Both the position numbers and the translations under genes were made by a program. Source: Sphingosinithalassobacter sp. CS137 (lineage in GTDB: Bacteria; Pseudomonadota; Alphaproteobacteria; Sphingomonadales; Sphingomonadaceae). From it: DNA of 64,000 bases. Below, in pieces: positions 55,863 to 64,000 of this stretch; positions within the stretch are counted from its first letter, which is position 1; each line of letters opens with the position of its first letter. The notes under the pieces are model-generated. The model ran no database searches, had not been told where the DNA came from, and was given only the letters and a program-made list of their open reading frames with translations. The stretch is taken from contig NZ_CP060494.1 in the NCBI RefSeq assembly GCF_014334115.1, forward strand, positions 2,262,501 to 2,326,500. The letters are read 5' to 3'.

Positions 55863-57594
55863 GCCGGACGCGCTTTCGCTCGTTCCGCACTTTGCGCTGC
55901 CGGTGGACGATGATCCGGACGCCTGTTCTGTGCCGAGGGGCGGCGGCTGGCGACCTGGGGCGCGCTGGGCGCGTGACGGCGCTGCGGGTCCCAGGCCGAG
56001 CCAGGACGAGATCGATGCGATGCCGGCGCATCAGCGGCCATCGATGCGGATGCTGGGGCGCCGCAGCGAGCCTGCCGCTCACCCGTTCAACGCGATGCGG
56101 CCGGATGAGGGTGCTCCGGGCGTTTCGGCATCGCGGCAGCCGATAGCCTGGCGGTGGAATCGGCCGATGATCCTGATCGAGCGCGTCGGGCAGCGCGACG
56201 TCGTCAGCGCCGCATGCCCCGTCGCATTGGAGCTGGGCTTGCGGCCGGGCATGGCCGCGGCGCACGCACGTGCGCTGGTAACCGATCTCGAAGTTCGTGA
56301 TGCCGAGGCGGAGGAGGACCGCGCTTTTCTCGACCGGCTTGCGGTGCATGCGGTCGGCCATTGGACGCCGACCGCCAGCGCAGCGGCGCCGGACGGCATC
56401 TGGCTCGATCTCACCGGCACCACTCACCTGTTCGGCGGCGAGAACAGGTTCTGCCGACGGGTACTGGCGTTCCTCAAGCGGCTCGGCTTCACCGCGAGTA
56501 TCGCAATCGCGGGGACGCCGGGCGCCGCGCACGCGTTCGCGCGCTATGGCGGAGCAGCGGTCACGGTCCTGCCGCCGGGCGCCGAAGCCGAGGCGATCGC
56601 CAACCTGCCGATCGCGGCGCTCAGGCTGAGCGCCGAAGCATTGGCTGCGGCAAACCGGTTCGGGCTCGAGCGGATCGGCGATCTTTATCTGATGCCGCGC
56701 GGCCCGCTCGCGCGGAGGCTGGGGCTTGCCACCGTCGAACGTATCGATCAGGCACGCGGTCTCATTGCCGAACCGATCGTGCCCGTGGTCCCGGTCGAGC
56801 TGCCGCGCGCCGAACGCCGGCTGCTCGAACCGATCGCTACGGCGGACGCCATTACGCAGGTGATCGGCGACCTGGTCGATGATCTCGTCGAGCTGCTGTG
56901 TACGCACGGGCTGGGCCTGCGCGGCGCTCGGCTGACCGCCTCGCGCGTTGATGGCGGCGAGCAGCACATCGGCCTCGGCACCGCCAAGGCGACGCGTGAC
57001 GCGCCGCATCTCAAGCGGATGTTCGCGATGCGCGTCGAGCGGATCGATCCCGGCCTCGGCATCGAAGCGATGACGCTTGCTGCGTTACGGGTCGAAGATC
57101 TTGCCCCCGCGTCGCTGGGCGCCGCGCTCGCCAGCGACGATCGCCCGCCCGATATCGCGCTTTTGGTCGATCAGCTCGCCGGACGCGTTGGCGAGGACGC
57201 ACTGTTTCGGGTGACAAGCCAGGAAAGCGACGTGCCCGAACGCGCGGTGCGCCGTACCGATGCGCTGGCGAGCCCCATCGGGTGGCCGGGATGGAAACGC
57301 CCGGTCCGATTGCTCCGCCGGCCCGAACCTTTGTCGAATGTCGTGGCGCTGCTCCCCGATCATCCACCGCGACGGTTCGTGTGGCGCGGGCAACATTATC
57401 GCGTGGTGGCGGGCGACGGCCCCGAGCGCATCCATGGCGAGTGGTGGCGCTCGGCTCGCGAGCTATGGGCGGTGCGGGATTATTTCCGCGTCGAAGCCGA
57501 AGGCGGCGAGCGCTTCTGGCTCTTCCGCCGCGGTGACGGCGTCGACGCGTCGACCGGCGATCGCAGCTGGTACATGCATGGGATGTTCGGCTGA
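55780..57594 (+). CDS. imuB: ImuB, catalytically inactive Y-family polymerase
   Basis: The 604-residue protein has the Y-family fold ([22 protein letters not shown], then [17 protein letters not shown]). It lacks the acidic catalytic set, as in other ImuB proteins, which serve as a hub for the beta clamp, ImuA and DnaE2. A Pro/Asp-rich insert (residues about 45-120) is present. ATG 55780 gives the canonical start. The TGA shares one base with the dnaE2 ATG (TGATG at 57592-57596). Confidence 0.9.
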   Translation: MIRVASIFLPQLPIERLRRLERPVGPPEPDALSLVPHFALPVDDDPDACSVPRGGGWRPGARWARDGAAGPRPSQDEIDAMPAHQRPSMRMLGRRSEPAAHPFNAMRPDEGAPGVSASRQPIAWRWNRPMILIERVGQRDVVSAACPVALELGLRPGMAAAHARALVTDLEVRDAEAEEDRAFLDRLAVHAVGHWTPTASAAAPDGIWLDLTGTTHLFGGENRFCRRVLAFLKRLGFTASIAIAGTPGAAHAFARYGGAAVTVLPPGAEAEAIANLPIAALRLSAEALAAANRFGLERIGDLYLMPRGPLARRLGLATVERIDQARGLIAEPIVPVVPVELPRAERRLLEPIATADAITQVIGDLVDDLVELLCTHGLGLRGARLTASRVDGGEQHIGLGTAKATRDAPHLKRMFAMRVERIDPGLGIEAMTLAALRVEDLAPASLGAALASDDRPPDIALLVDQLAGRVGEDALFRVTSQESDVPERAVRRTDALASPIGWPGWKRPVRLLRRPEPLSNVVALLPDHPPRRFVWRGQHYRVVAGDGPERIHGEWWRSARELWAVRDYFRVEAEGGERFWLFRRGDGVDASTGDRSWYMHGMFG

Positions 57595-60500
57595 TGACCT
57601 ATTTCGAACTCCAGGTGACGAGCCACTTCTCGTTCCTGCGCGGCGCGTCTTCGCCGGAAGAGCTGTTCGCAGCGGCCGCGGTCCAAGGCCATCACGCACT
57701 GGGCCTTGCGGATTGGGGCAGCGTCGCCGGTGTCGTGCGGGGCTGGGATGGCCAGAAGACGACTGGCGTGCGCATGATCCCGGGCGCTCGGGTCGATCTG
57801 ACCGATGGCCGCGCGCTGCTGCTTTATCCGACCGACCGGCGGGGGTGGTCGCGGCTCACGCGGCTCTTGTCGATCGGCAAGGCGCGAGGCGGAAAAGGGC
57901 ACTGCATTCTCGACTGGCAAGATGTCTTTGCTCATGCCGACGGACTGGTCGCGATCCTGGTGCCGGATTTGCCCGATGCGGCGACCGAGCGGCAGTTCGC
58001 CGAGCTGCGCGATGCGTTCGGGGCGCGCGGCTTTGTCGCGCTGTCGCTTCGCCGCCGTCCTGGCGACGCCGAGCGGCTTTATCGACTCGATGCCCTGGCG
58101 CGCCCCGCCGGTATCCGCAGCGTCGCGACAGGCGACATACTCTACCACACCCCCGAGCGCCGACCGCTCCAGGACGTGATGAGCGCGATCCGCGAAAAGA
58201 CCAGCATCGATGCGCTGGGGTTCAGGCGCGAGCGGTTCATGGACCGCAACCTCAAATCGCCGGCGGAAATGGAACGCCGCTTTGCCGCCTTTCCCGACGC
58301 GATCCAGGCGAGCGCCGATATCGCTGATCAATGCCGGTTCGATCTCGGCGAGATCCAGTATCAATACCCTTATGAGGAGGTGATGGCGGGGCGCACCGCC
58401 CAGGAGTCACTCGCCGCGCTCACCGAGGAAGCCGCCGCGCGCATGTTTCCGGAGGGGCTTCCGCCCCCATATCGCGATCAGATCGATCACGAGCTGAGGC
58501 TGATCGGCCAACTCGGCTACGCGCCTTATTTCCTCACGGTCAATGCGATCGTGGCCGAAAGCCGGCGGCGCGGGATCTTGTGCCAGGGGCGCGGCTCGGC
58601 CGCCAACAGCTGCGTCTGCTATCTGCTCGGCATCACCTCGATCGATCCGATCCAGCACGAGCTCTTGTTCGAGCGGTTCGTCTCCGGGGAACGCAAGGAG
58701 CCGCCCGACATCGACGTCGATTTCGAGCATGAGCGGCGCGAAGAGATCATCCAGTGGATCTACGAGACCTATGGCCGGCATCGCTCCGCGCTGACCGCGG
58801 TCGTGACCCGCTACCGCACCCGCGGCGCCGTTGCCGAGGTGGGCAAGGCGCTCGGCCTGCCGCGCGATCTCACCAAGATGCTCACTGGTCTTGTCTGGGG
58901 CTGGTCGATGGAAGGTATCGCCCATGAGCAGATTGCGAGCCTCAACCTCAATGCCGAGGATCATCGGCTCAAGCTGACGCTCGAGCTCGCGCGCCAGCTC
59001 ATCGGCACGCCCCGGCATTTGTCGCAGCACCCGGGCGGCTTTGTCCTCACCCAAGACCGGCTCGACGATCTCGTCCCGATCGAGCCGGCGCGGATGGAGG
59101 ATCGTCAAATAATCGAGTGGGACAAGGACGATATCGACGCGCTCAAATTCATGAAGGTCGATGTGCTGGGTCTCGGCATGCTCGGCTGCATGAACCGCGC
59201 GTTCAACATCCTCGCGGAGAAGAAGGCCATCAAGGTCACCATGGCCGACCTGCAGGACGATGATCCCGGCGTCTTCGCGATGATCCAGAAAGCCGACACG
59301 CTCGGCGTCTTCCAGATCGAAAGCCGCGCGCAGATGTCGATGCTGCCGCGGATCAAGCCGAACCGGTTCTATGATCTCGTCATCGAAGTGGCGATCGTCC
59401 GCCCCGGGCCGATTCAAGGCGACATGGTCCATCCCTATCTTCGACGGCGGGAGGGCAAGGAGAAGCCCGAATATCCCAAGCCTGAACTGCGCGCGGTGCT
59501 CGAAAAGACATTGGGCGTGCCGCTGTTCCAGGAACAGGCGATGAAGGTGGCGATCGTTGGCGCGGGTTTCACGCCCGCCGAGGCCGACCAGCTGCGCCGT
59601 GCGATGGCGACCTTCAAGCTGACCGGCGGCGTCAGCCACTTTTACGACAAGCTGGTGAACGGCATGGTCGCGCGCGGCTATCCTCGCGATTTCGCGGAGC
59701 GCACCTTCAAGCAGATCGAGGGGTTCGGCTCCTACGGTTTTCCCGAAAGCCACGCCGCTTCCTTCGCCAAGATCGCCTACGCCTCCTCCTGGATGAAGCA
59801 CCATCACCCGGATGTGTTCTGCGCGGCATTGCTCAACGCCCAACCGATGGGTTTCTATGCGCCCGCGCAGATCGTTCGCGACGCGCGTCAGCACGGCGTC
59901 GAAGTGCGCCCGGTCTCGATCAACGACAGCCATTGGGACTGCACGCTCGAGCCCTCCCCTGGGCGGTATATGGCGGTGCGGCTCGGGTTCCGGCAGGTGA
60001 GGGGGCTCGCCAATGTGCACGGCGCGGCGATCGCCGCGGCGCGGGGACCGGCGGCTTATGCCAGCGTCGAGGAAGTATGGCGCCGCGCGGGCGTGCCGCG
60101 CAGCGCGATCGAGCGGCTCGCCGAGGCCGACGCATTCCACGTCATCGCCGAGAACCGGCGCCAGGGACTATGGAAGGTCAAGGGTCTGGGTGAAGCGCCA
60201 TTGCCGCTGTTCGCGGCAGCCGATGCGCGCGAAGCGGCGTTCAGCCCGGAAGGGCAAGAGCCCGACGTAACGTTGCGGCCGATGACCGATGGCCGCGAGG
60301 TGGTCGAGGATTACCGCTCGACCCAGCTTTCGCTGCGCGGACATCCGGTTGTCTTTTTGCGGGATCGGCTCGATGCGATGAATATCGTGCGCTGCGGTGA
60401 TCTCTCAGCCATTCGGGACGGCCGCAACATCGAGGTGGCGGGTGTCATTCTGGTGCGGCAGCGCCCCGGCTCGGCGAAGGGCGTGCTGTTCGTGACGATC

Positions 60501-60845
60501 GAGGACGAGACCGGCATCGCCAACGGCATCCTCTGGCCCGATCGGTTCGAAATCTACCGCCGCCAAGTAATGTCGTCGTCGATGATCGCGATGCGGGGAC
60601 GCCTTCAGAAGGAAGGCGAGGTCATTCACATCATCTGCGACCGGATCGCGAATCTCGACGACATGCTGCGTTCGATCGGCAGCATCGATTTCGCACCGGC
60701 GAAGGGCCGTGCTGACGGCGCAAAGCATGGCGGCGGACCGGATTCGCGGGAGCCCGGGCGGAGGCGGAACTATCAGCTCGCGCACCCTGCGCTTCACGGC
60801 GCGGTTGAGGAAGTGCTGCCGATCCGAAGTCACGACTTCCGCTGA
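57594..60845 (+). CDS. dnaE2: Error-prone DNA polymerase DnaE2
   Basis: The 1083-residue C-family polymerase has an N-terminal PHP domain ([25 protein letters not shown]) and the palm acidic motif [34 protein letters not shown] and the fingers/tau-binding parts follow, with an OB fold at the C-terminus ([32 protein letters not shown]). It synthesises across lesions with ImuA and ImuB. The length is normal and the gene looks intact. It is coupled to imuB by a one-base overlap. Confidence 0.95.
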   Translation: MTYFELQVTSHFSFLRGASSPEELFAAAAVQGHHALGLADWGSVAGVVRGWDGQKTTGVRMIPGARVDLTDGRALLLYPTDRRGWSRLTRLLSIGKARGGKGHCILDWQDVFAHADGLVAILVPDLPDAATERQFAELRDAFGARGFVALSLRRRPGDAERLYRLDALARPAGIRSVATGDILYHTPERRPLQDVMSAIREKTSIDALGFRRERFMDRNLKSPAEMERRFAAFPDAIQASADIADQCRFDLGEIQYQYPYEEVMAGRTAQESLAALTEEAAARMFPEGLPPPYRDQIDHELRLIGQLGYAPYFLTVNAIVAESRRRGILCQGRGSAANSCVCYLLGITSIDPIQHELLFERFVSGERKEPPDIDVDFEHERREEIIQWIYETYGRHRSALTAVVTRYRTRGAVAEVGKALGLPRDLTKMLTGLVWGWSMEGIAHEQIASLNLNAEDHRLKLTLELARQLIGTPRHLSQHPGGFVLTQDRLDDLVPIEPARMEDRQIIEWDKDDIDALKFMKVDVLGLGMLGCMNRAFNILAEKKAIKVTMADLQDDDPGVFAMIQKADTLGVFQIESRAQMSMLPRIKPNRFYDLVIEVAIVRPGPIQGDMVHPYLRRREGKEKPEYPKPELRAVLEKTLGVPLFQEQAMKVAIVGAGFTPAEADQLRRAMATFKLTGGVSHFYDKLVNGMVARGYPRDFAERTFKQIEGFGSYGFPESHAASFAKIAYASSWMKHHHPDVFCAALLNAQPMGFYAPAQIVRDARQHGVEVRPVSINDSHWDCTLEPSPGRYMAVRLGFRQVRGLANVHGAAIAAARGPAAYASVEEVWRRAGVPRSAIERLAEADAFHVIAENRRQGLWKVKGLGEAPLPLFAAADAREAAFSPEGQEPDVTLRPMTDGREVVEDYRSTQLSLRGHPVVFLRDRLDAMNIVRCGDLSAIRDGRNIEVAGVILVRQRPGSAKGVLFVTIEDETGIANGILWPDRFEIYRRQVMSSSMIAMRGRLQKEGEVIHIICDRIANLDDMLRSIGSIDFAPAKGRADGAKHGGGPDSREPGRRRNYQLAHPALHGAVEEVLPIRSHDFR

Positions 60846-60869
60846 ACGCCGAAGCCGCGATTCCCGCCG

Positions 60870-61664
60870 TCAATGCGACATATTGCTCATATCATGGCCA
60901 GCATGGGGGTCAGCGGCGGATTCCTTCGAAGCCTCCGGCGCCTTTGATACGGCTTTCGGCTGCGTTGCGGGCTGCGGAACCTCTGCAGGCGCGGGCGCAG
61001 GTCGCGCATCCGGGGAAGATGCAGCGGCCGGTGCCTCTTCGCCGCGCAGCAGCCGTTCCAGATCCTCGGCTTCCTGAAGCTGCTTCTGCCGCGTCATCCT
61101 TGCCTTCTCCAGCACTTCCGGATCACCTCCGAGCGCCAGAAGCACATCGGACATCGCCGCACCTCCGCGATGGTGGACGATCATCTTTCGCACCCAGGTC
61201 TCTGCCGGCGTGGCGCCGCTGACCGCCATCATCTGCTGGTGCATAGCGCCGACCGCTTGCGCGAACGGGCTTTCCGCCTCGCCGCCCGAACCTCCGACTC
61301 CAGCGGGGAGCAGGGCTTCGAGTTCCGAAATCTCCCGGCGCTGCATGTCGGCCGTCATCCGTGCCTTTTCCAGTATCCGAGGATCGCCGCCGCCTTGAGC
61401 GAGAAGAAGGTCGGACATCGCAATCGCTCCGCGATGATGTTCGATCATTTTGCGAGTCCAGGTCTCGGACGGATTCGCACCGTACGCGGCCTCGATCCGC
61501 TCCATCATTTGCATCTCGGCCTTCGCATACGGGTTCGACGGGTCGGCCATCATCGCGTCGGCGCCCGGTTGCTGCTGATTTTCAGCCGTTTCGGCGTCCT
61601 GCGAACAGCCTGCGACAAGAACCAGTGCCGCCGTGGCGGCGAGTGTGCTTCGGAAGAGCTGCAT
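60870..61664 (-). CDS. Lipoprotein with two DUF305 domains
   Basis: The 264-residue precursor has a lipobox (LVAGC, Cys20). Two DUF305-type repeats follow: WTRKMIEHHRGAIAMSDLLLAQGG (His76-His77) and WVRKMIVHHRGGAAMSDVLLALGG. An Ala/Pro-rich tail ends in PHAGHDMSNMSH. DUF305 proteins are helical and linked to copper and other metal tolerance. The His/Met-rich end could bind copper. It lies 75 bases after the sigma-factor gene and on the same strand. Confidence 0.88.
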   Translation of the reverse strand: MQLFRSTLAATAALVLVAGCSQDAETAENQQQPGADAMMADPSNPYAKAEMQMMERIEAAYGANPSETWTRKMIEHHRGAIAMSDLLLAQGGGDPRILEKARMTADMQRREISELEALLPAGVGGSGGEAESPFAQAVGAMHQQMMAVSGATPAETWVRKMIVHHRGGAAMSDVLLALGGDPEVLEKARMTRQKQLQEAEDLERLLRGEEAPAAASSPDARPAPAPAEVPQPATQPKAVSKAPEASKESAADPHAGHDMSNMSH

Positions 61665-61738
61665 GGTGAGTTCCTTGGCTAGGTGGGCTTCAAACCGTAA
61701 TGGATGAGGATCGATCCCTTGGACGAACAGCTTTCGCG

Positions 61739-62320
61739 TCAGCTCGAAGGGCTTTGTCTTGCGTGCCGAATGGCGAGCAGCTTCTGCCGCGCGCGATAAA
61801 GCCGCGTTTCAACGGCCTTCTCGCTGATCCGCAGAACCATGGCCGTCTCGCTTTGCGACAGACCTTCGATCGTTCGCAGGATGAGCGGCTCCTTGAGATT
61901 GCGCGGGAGGGCGGCGATTGCGTTGGAAAGCCTCTCCAGTTCCTGACGATCGCCAGCGGCGTCCGCGGGGGAAGGAGCCGGATCGGCGATCTCGGCCGCA
62001 CGCGATTCCGGGCTGGCCGCGAAGAACAGGCGCCGCACGGCGCGTCGGCGGGCCCAGTCCCGGCACTTGTTGATGGCGATGCGGGAAAGCCAAGCCCGGA
62101 ACGGACGCGCCTGATCGTAGCGGTCGAGCGCCTTGAAAGCGGAGATGAAGCAGTCCTGAAGCAAGTCGACGGCTTCCTCCGGATCCCCGATATGACCTCG
62201 AATCAGGCGATAGGTCGGCTCCCTGTGCCGGCGCATCAGTTCGGCGAATGCGTCGTTGCGGCCGGCGATTGTCAGCGCGGCCAGCTCGCCGTCGGAGCAC
62301 TCCGTGGGGACGCACCTCAT
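61739..62320 (-). CDS. ECF sigma factor (CnrH-like)
   Basis: The 193-residue sigma factor has region 2 (FAELMRRHREPTYRLIRGHIGDPEEAVDLLQDCFISAFKALDRYD, then FRAWLSRIAINKCRDWARRR) and region 4 (ALPRNLKEPLILRTIEGLSQSETAMVLRISEKAVETRLYRARQKLLA). It lies last in a three-gene operon and its ATG overlaps the CnrX-like stop by four bases. This is the cnrYXH order of nickel/cobalt resistance. Released from the anti-sigma protein it would switch on a metal-efflux operon. Confidence 0.9.
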   Translation of the reverse strand: MRCVPTECSDGELAALTIAGRNDAFAELMRRHREPTYRLIRGHIGDPEEAVDLLQDCFISAFKALDRYDQARPFRAWLSRIAINKCRDWARRRAVRRLFFAASPESRAAEIADPAPSPADAAGDRQELERLSNAIAALPRNLKEPLILRTIEGLSQSETAMVLRISEKAVETRLYRARQKLLAIRHARQSPSS

Positions 62321-62760
62321 TCCGCATCGGCGGTCAGCGCCTTGACCACGGCGCGGTCAAACTTTTCGGCCTGATCGGGCCGGAGGACCGCGCGCATCGC
62401 GAAGATGTGCGAAAGCGTCTCCTTCTGCAGCTCGCCCATCGCCTGGTGCGATCTGTCGATCTCGGCCGTTACCCGGGGCCCATAGCCGTGCTCGGCCTCG
62501 ATAGCGGCCGCAAGCCGGGCATTATCCGCGCGAAGCTCGAGTTCGAGCGCACGCTTCCTGATGGCAAACTGCTTTTCCAGTCCTTCAATCCGGGCGAGTT
62601 GCCCCGCGTCGAGATCGAGTTCGTCGTGAAGAAACTCGTGCAATGCGCTGGGCTGTTCGGGCCGCTGGTTCGAAATGCCGCGGCCGATCAGAACGCCCGC
62701 GAGGGCGGCCAGAAAAACCACCGCGGCCAAGAGCCAGGTTCGCCGGGCGCCGACGTTCAC
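62317..62760 (-). CDS. cnrX: CnrX-type periplasmic metal sensor
   Basis: The 147-residue protein has one membrane anchor (WLLAAVVFLAALAGVLIG) and a helical periplasmic domain. His41, His45, Glu62, His118 and Met122 stand at the positions of the CnrX ligands (His42, His46, Glu63, His119, Met123), with the same spacing H-x3-H-x16-E and H-x3-M. CnrX binds Ni(II) or Co(II) and relays it to the anti-sigma protein CnrY. All five ligands are intact. It overlaps both neighbours by four bases. Confidence 0.88.
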   Translation of the reverse strand: MNVGARRTWLLAAVVFLAALAGVLIGRGISNQRPEQPSALHEFLHDELDLDAGQLARIEGLEKQFAIRKRALELELRADNARLAAAIEAEHGYGPRVTAEIDRSHQAMGELQKETLSHIFAMRAVLRPDQAEKFDRAVVKALTADAE

Positions 62761-63038
62761 GAATGCCCGATCAGCAAAGTGGAGGGAGCGAACCTGGCTG
62801 CGTCGCTCAGCGGAACCGGAAAGCTCTCGGCATCGCCGGACCGGTTCGGGATAAGCCCGCCGACAATTCCCAGGGCTACCGCAAGCGCCACCGCACAGAT
62901 GCGGAGCGGCGTGCCGACATGCGGCTGTCCGAAACCGTGACCCTCGACCCGCTCGAAAACCGCCGCCTCAAGCCGATCCAGGTCCGTTGGCGGCGGCGCC
63001 TTTGCCAATCGCTGCAATGCTGAATCGATGTCGTTCAT
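62757..63038 (-). CDS. CnrY-type anti-sigma membrane protein
   Basis: The 93-residue protein has a short cytoplasmic helix (DIDSALQRLAKAPPPTDLDRLEAAVFERVEGHG) that would bind the sigma factor. One membrane segment (LRICAVALAVALGIVGGLI) and a periplasmic tail follow. CnrY of Cupriavidus is 95 residues with the same plan. It is the first gene of the operon. ATG 63038 was chosen; the frame stays open to 63242, but without a signal for a longer start. Confidence 0.8.
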   Translation of the reverse strand: MNDIDSALQRLAKAPPPTDLDRLEAAVFERVEGHGFGQPHVGTPLRICAVALAVALGIVGGLIPNRSGDAESFPVPLSDAARFAPSTLLIGHS

Positions 63039-63172
63039 GGCCGTTAATCCCCGTCTCTCAATAGCATTACGCAGCTCAGCCGGGCAGCCCTCACCGGCCA
63101 AGTTCCAGATTATGGCGAGGACGGAGTTGCGCGGGAAACGATGTCGGCCATCGGCACCGTTCCCCGGTGCAG

Positions 63173-63616
63173 TCATGATGCAATCAGGCTTTCGGTGCCC
63201 GAGGACACCCCGGCCGAGATCGACTCGACGGCCGTGCGGCACGCCTCCTCACAGCGGCGGCATGATTCGGCGCAGATGCGGCAATGCTCGTGCATGGAGG
63301 CGTGGCGCTCGCACTCAGCGGCGCATGTCCGGCAGGCCTGGGCGCACGCCTCCAGAGCGGCGACGATCACCTGCTCGTTGCTGCCCGTCCGGCGCGTCGC
63401 GAGAGTGCCTGCCGCAAGGCAGAGGTCGGCGCAGTCGAGGTTAAGGCGGATACACTGCCGCAGCTGCTCGATCATCTCCTCGCCGAGACAGGCGTCCGCG
63501 CAGGATGTGCAGCTCTGCGCGCATGAGAAACATTCTTCGATGCAGCGGATCAGTGCGTCGTTCGTGTTGCCCTGCACTTGAGGGTGGGCCGAGATCATTT
63601 CTTGCATATGGTGCAT
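63173..63616 (-). CDS. Four-helix-bundle copper-storage-type protein (Csp-like)
   Basis: The 147-residue protein has about 22 Cys, mostly spaced as CxxxC or CxxC on helices: RCIEECFSCAQSCTSCADAC, QCIRLNLDCADLC, ACAQACRTCAAEC and HCRICAESCRRCEEAC. This is the pattern of Csp copper-storage proteins, whose helical bundles bind many Cu(I) ions in the cytoplasm. A His/Met N-terminus (MHHMQEM) is present. It lies upstream of the CnrY-type gene on the same strand. Confidence 0.92.
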   Translation of the reverse strand: MHHMQEMISAHPQVQGNTNDALIRCIEECFSCAQSCTSCADACLGEEMIEQLRQCIRLNLDCADLCLAAGTLATRRTGSNEQVIVAALEACAQACRTCAAECERHASMHEHCRICAESCRRCEEACRTAVESISAGVSSGTESLIAS

Positions 63617-63780
63617 GGTCGCATCTCCTGGAGTGGTTGGATCGACCCCCGCTCTCTCACTCCTACGCGCCCGCAGCGCCGAACCCTTGGATTTCCTTCT
63701 TAACCAGGATCAATCGATGCCGCATTCGAGGGCTAACCGCCGCCACCGCGTATAGCAGTTTGTGGAGGGCGTAGGTTTCT

Positions 63781-64000
63781 ATGCAAAATCGAGTGTTGCT
63801 CAAGGTTGCCGCATTGTTCCTGCTGTTCGCTGCGCCGCCCGTGGCAGCGCACGAGAATCATGACCAGCTCGGCGCGGGGCCTGGACCGGCTGTGGAAGCC
63901 AATGTCGCCGACGAAGCGCGCGAGCGAAGCGCAGCGGCCCATACCGAGATGGCGGCGGCGCACGGTGAGGCGATGGAGCATCATGCCGAGGCGGCCGAGG
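63781..64000 (+). CDS. Partial His-rich exported protein (cut by window end)
   Basis: The frame starts at ATG 63781 with a signal peptide (VLLKVAALFLLFAAPPVAA, cut before HENHD). An Ala/Glu/His-rich helix follows (ERSAAAHTEMAAAHGEAMEHHAEAAE) and continues past the edge. It is divergent from the Csp gene and 160 bases away, so the two may share a control region. The His-rich start suggests metal binding. The family is unknown without the rest. Confidence 0.6.
   Translation, partial: MQNRVLLKVAALFLLFAAPPVAAHENHDQLGAGPGPAVEANVADEARERSAAAHTEMAAAHGEAMEHHAEAAE

Noticed and set aside
58407..60140. 577-residue minus-strand frame in dnaE2
   Set aside because: Antisense shadow of an intact polymerase gene.

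Overview
The window comes from a GC-rich alphaproteobacterium, most likely a sphingomonad (order Sphingomonadales). This is inferred from gene content and protein style: split pntAB/pntB, a DUF1134/EipA-type protein, DUF6456 and DUF2339 proteins, a gene-transfer-agent (GTA) head cluster carrying a DUF2793 gene, GTTC-N7-GTTC SOS boxes, and an imuA-imuB-dnaE2 cassette. No marker such as rRNA is present, so the genus is not called.

Region 1 (1-10.6 kb) is chromosomal backbone. It holds a transhydrogenase operon (pntAB, a small membrane gene, pntB), a multi-pass membrane protein, a winged-helix regulator, tRNA-Val, small secreted and membrane proteins, a helix-turn-helix regulator, a very large DUF2339 membrane protein, a glutathione S-transferase and a divergent diaminopimelate epimerase.

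Region 2 (10.7-16.9 kb) is a GTA/HK97-type head cluster: small and large terminase, portal, a small DUF6127-like protein, prohead protease and capsid. Three membrane-protein genes lie on the opposite strand inside it. The tail half of the cluster is missing. The capsid frame runs through one TAG straight into the middle of a DUF2793 gene, which is what a large internal deletion would leave.

Region 3 (17.0-21.8 kb) returns to backbone: an OmpA-family porin with a clear terminator, a YgfZ-type protein, dihydroorotase, an orphan barstar-like protein, a DUF1134 protein and tRNA-Ser(GCT).

Region 4 (21.9 kb to the right edge) is accessory DNA that begins with a tyrosine integrase beside tRNA-Ser. 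An AlpA-like gene, DUF2274 and a complete-looking P-type mating system (trbB, C, D, E, J, L, F, G, I plus traG) follow. No relaxase, replication or partition gene is visible. Where the relaxase usually sits there is instead a 650-bp gene-poor stretch and then a metal-resistance block (35.8-49.6 kb). That block has two MerR regulators and four MerR-type 19-bp-spacer promoters in two sequence classes. It also encodes a methyltransferase, a PbrT-like cytochrome c/FTR1 permease, a DUF3703 protein, a czcCBA efflux system and four cation diffusion facilitators.

Region 5 (50.1-52.7 kb) is an arsenic operon (arsR, arsC, acr3, arsH). Region 6 (52.8-60.8 kb) is a DNA-damage block: alkB, two divergent SRAP genes around an SOS box, DUF1810, and the SOS-boxed imuA-imuB-dnaE2 mutasome. 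Region 7 (60.9-64 kb) carries a DUF305 lipoprotein, a cnrYXH-type signalling operon whose CnrX-like sensor keeps all five metal ligands, a four-helix copper-storage-type protein and the start of a His-rich exported protein cut by the window edge. The right end of the mobile element was not found.
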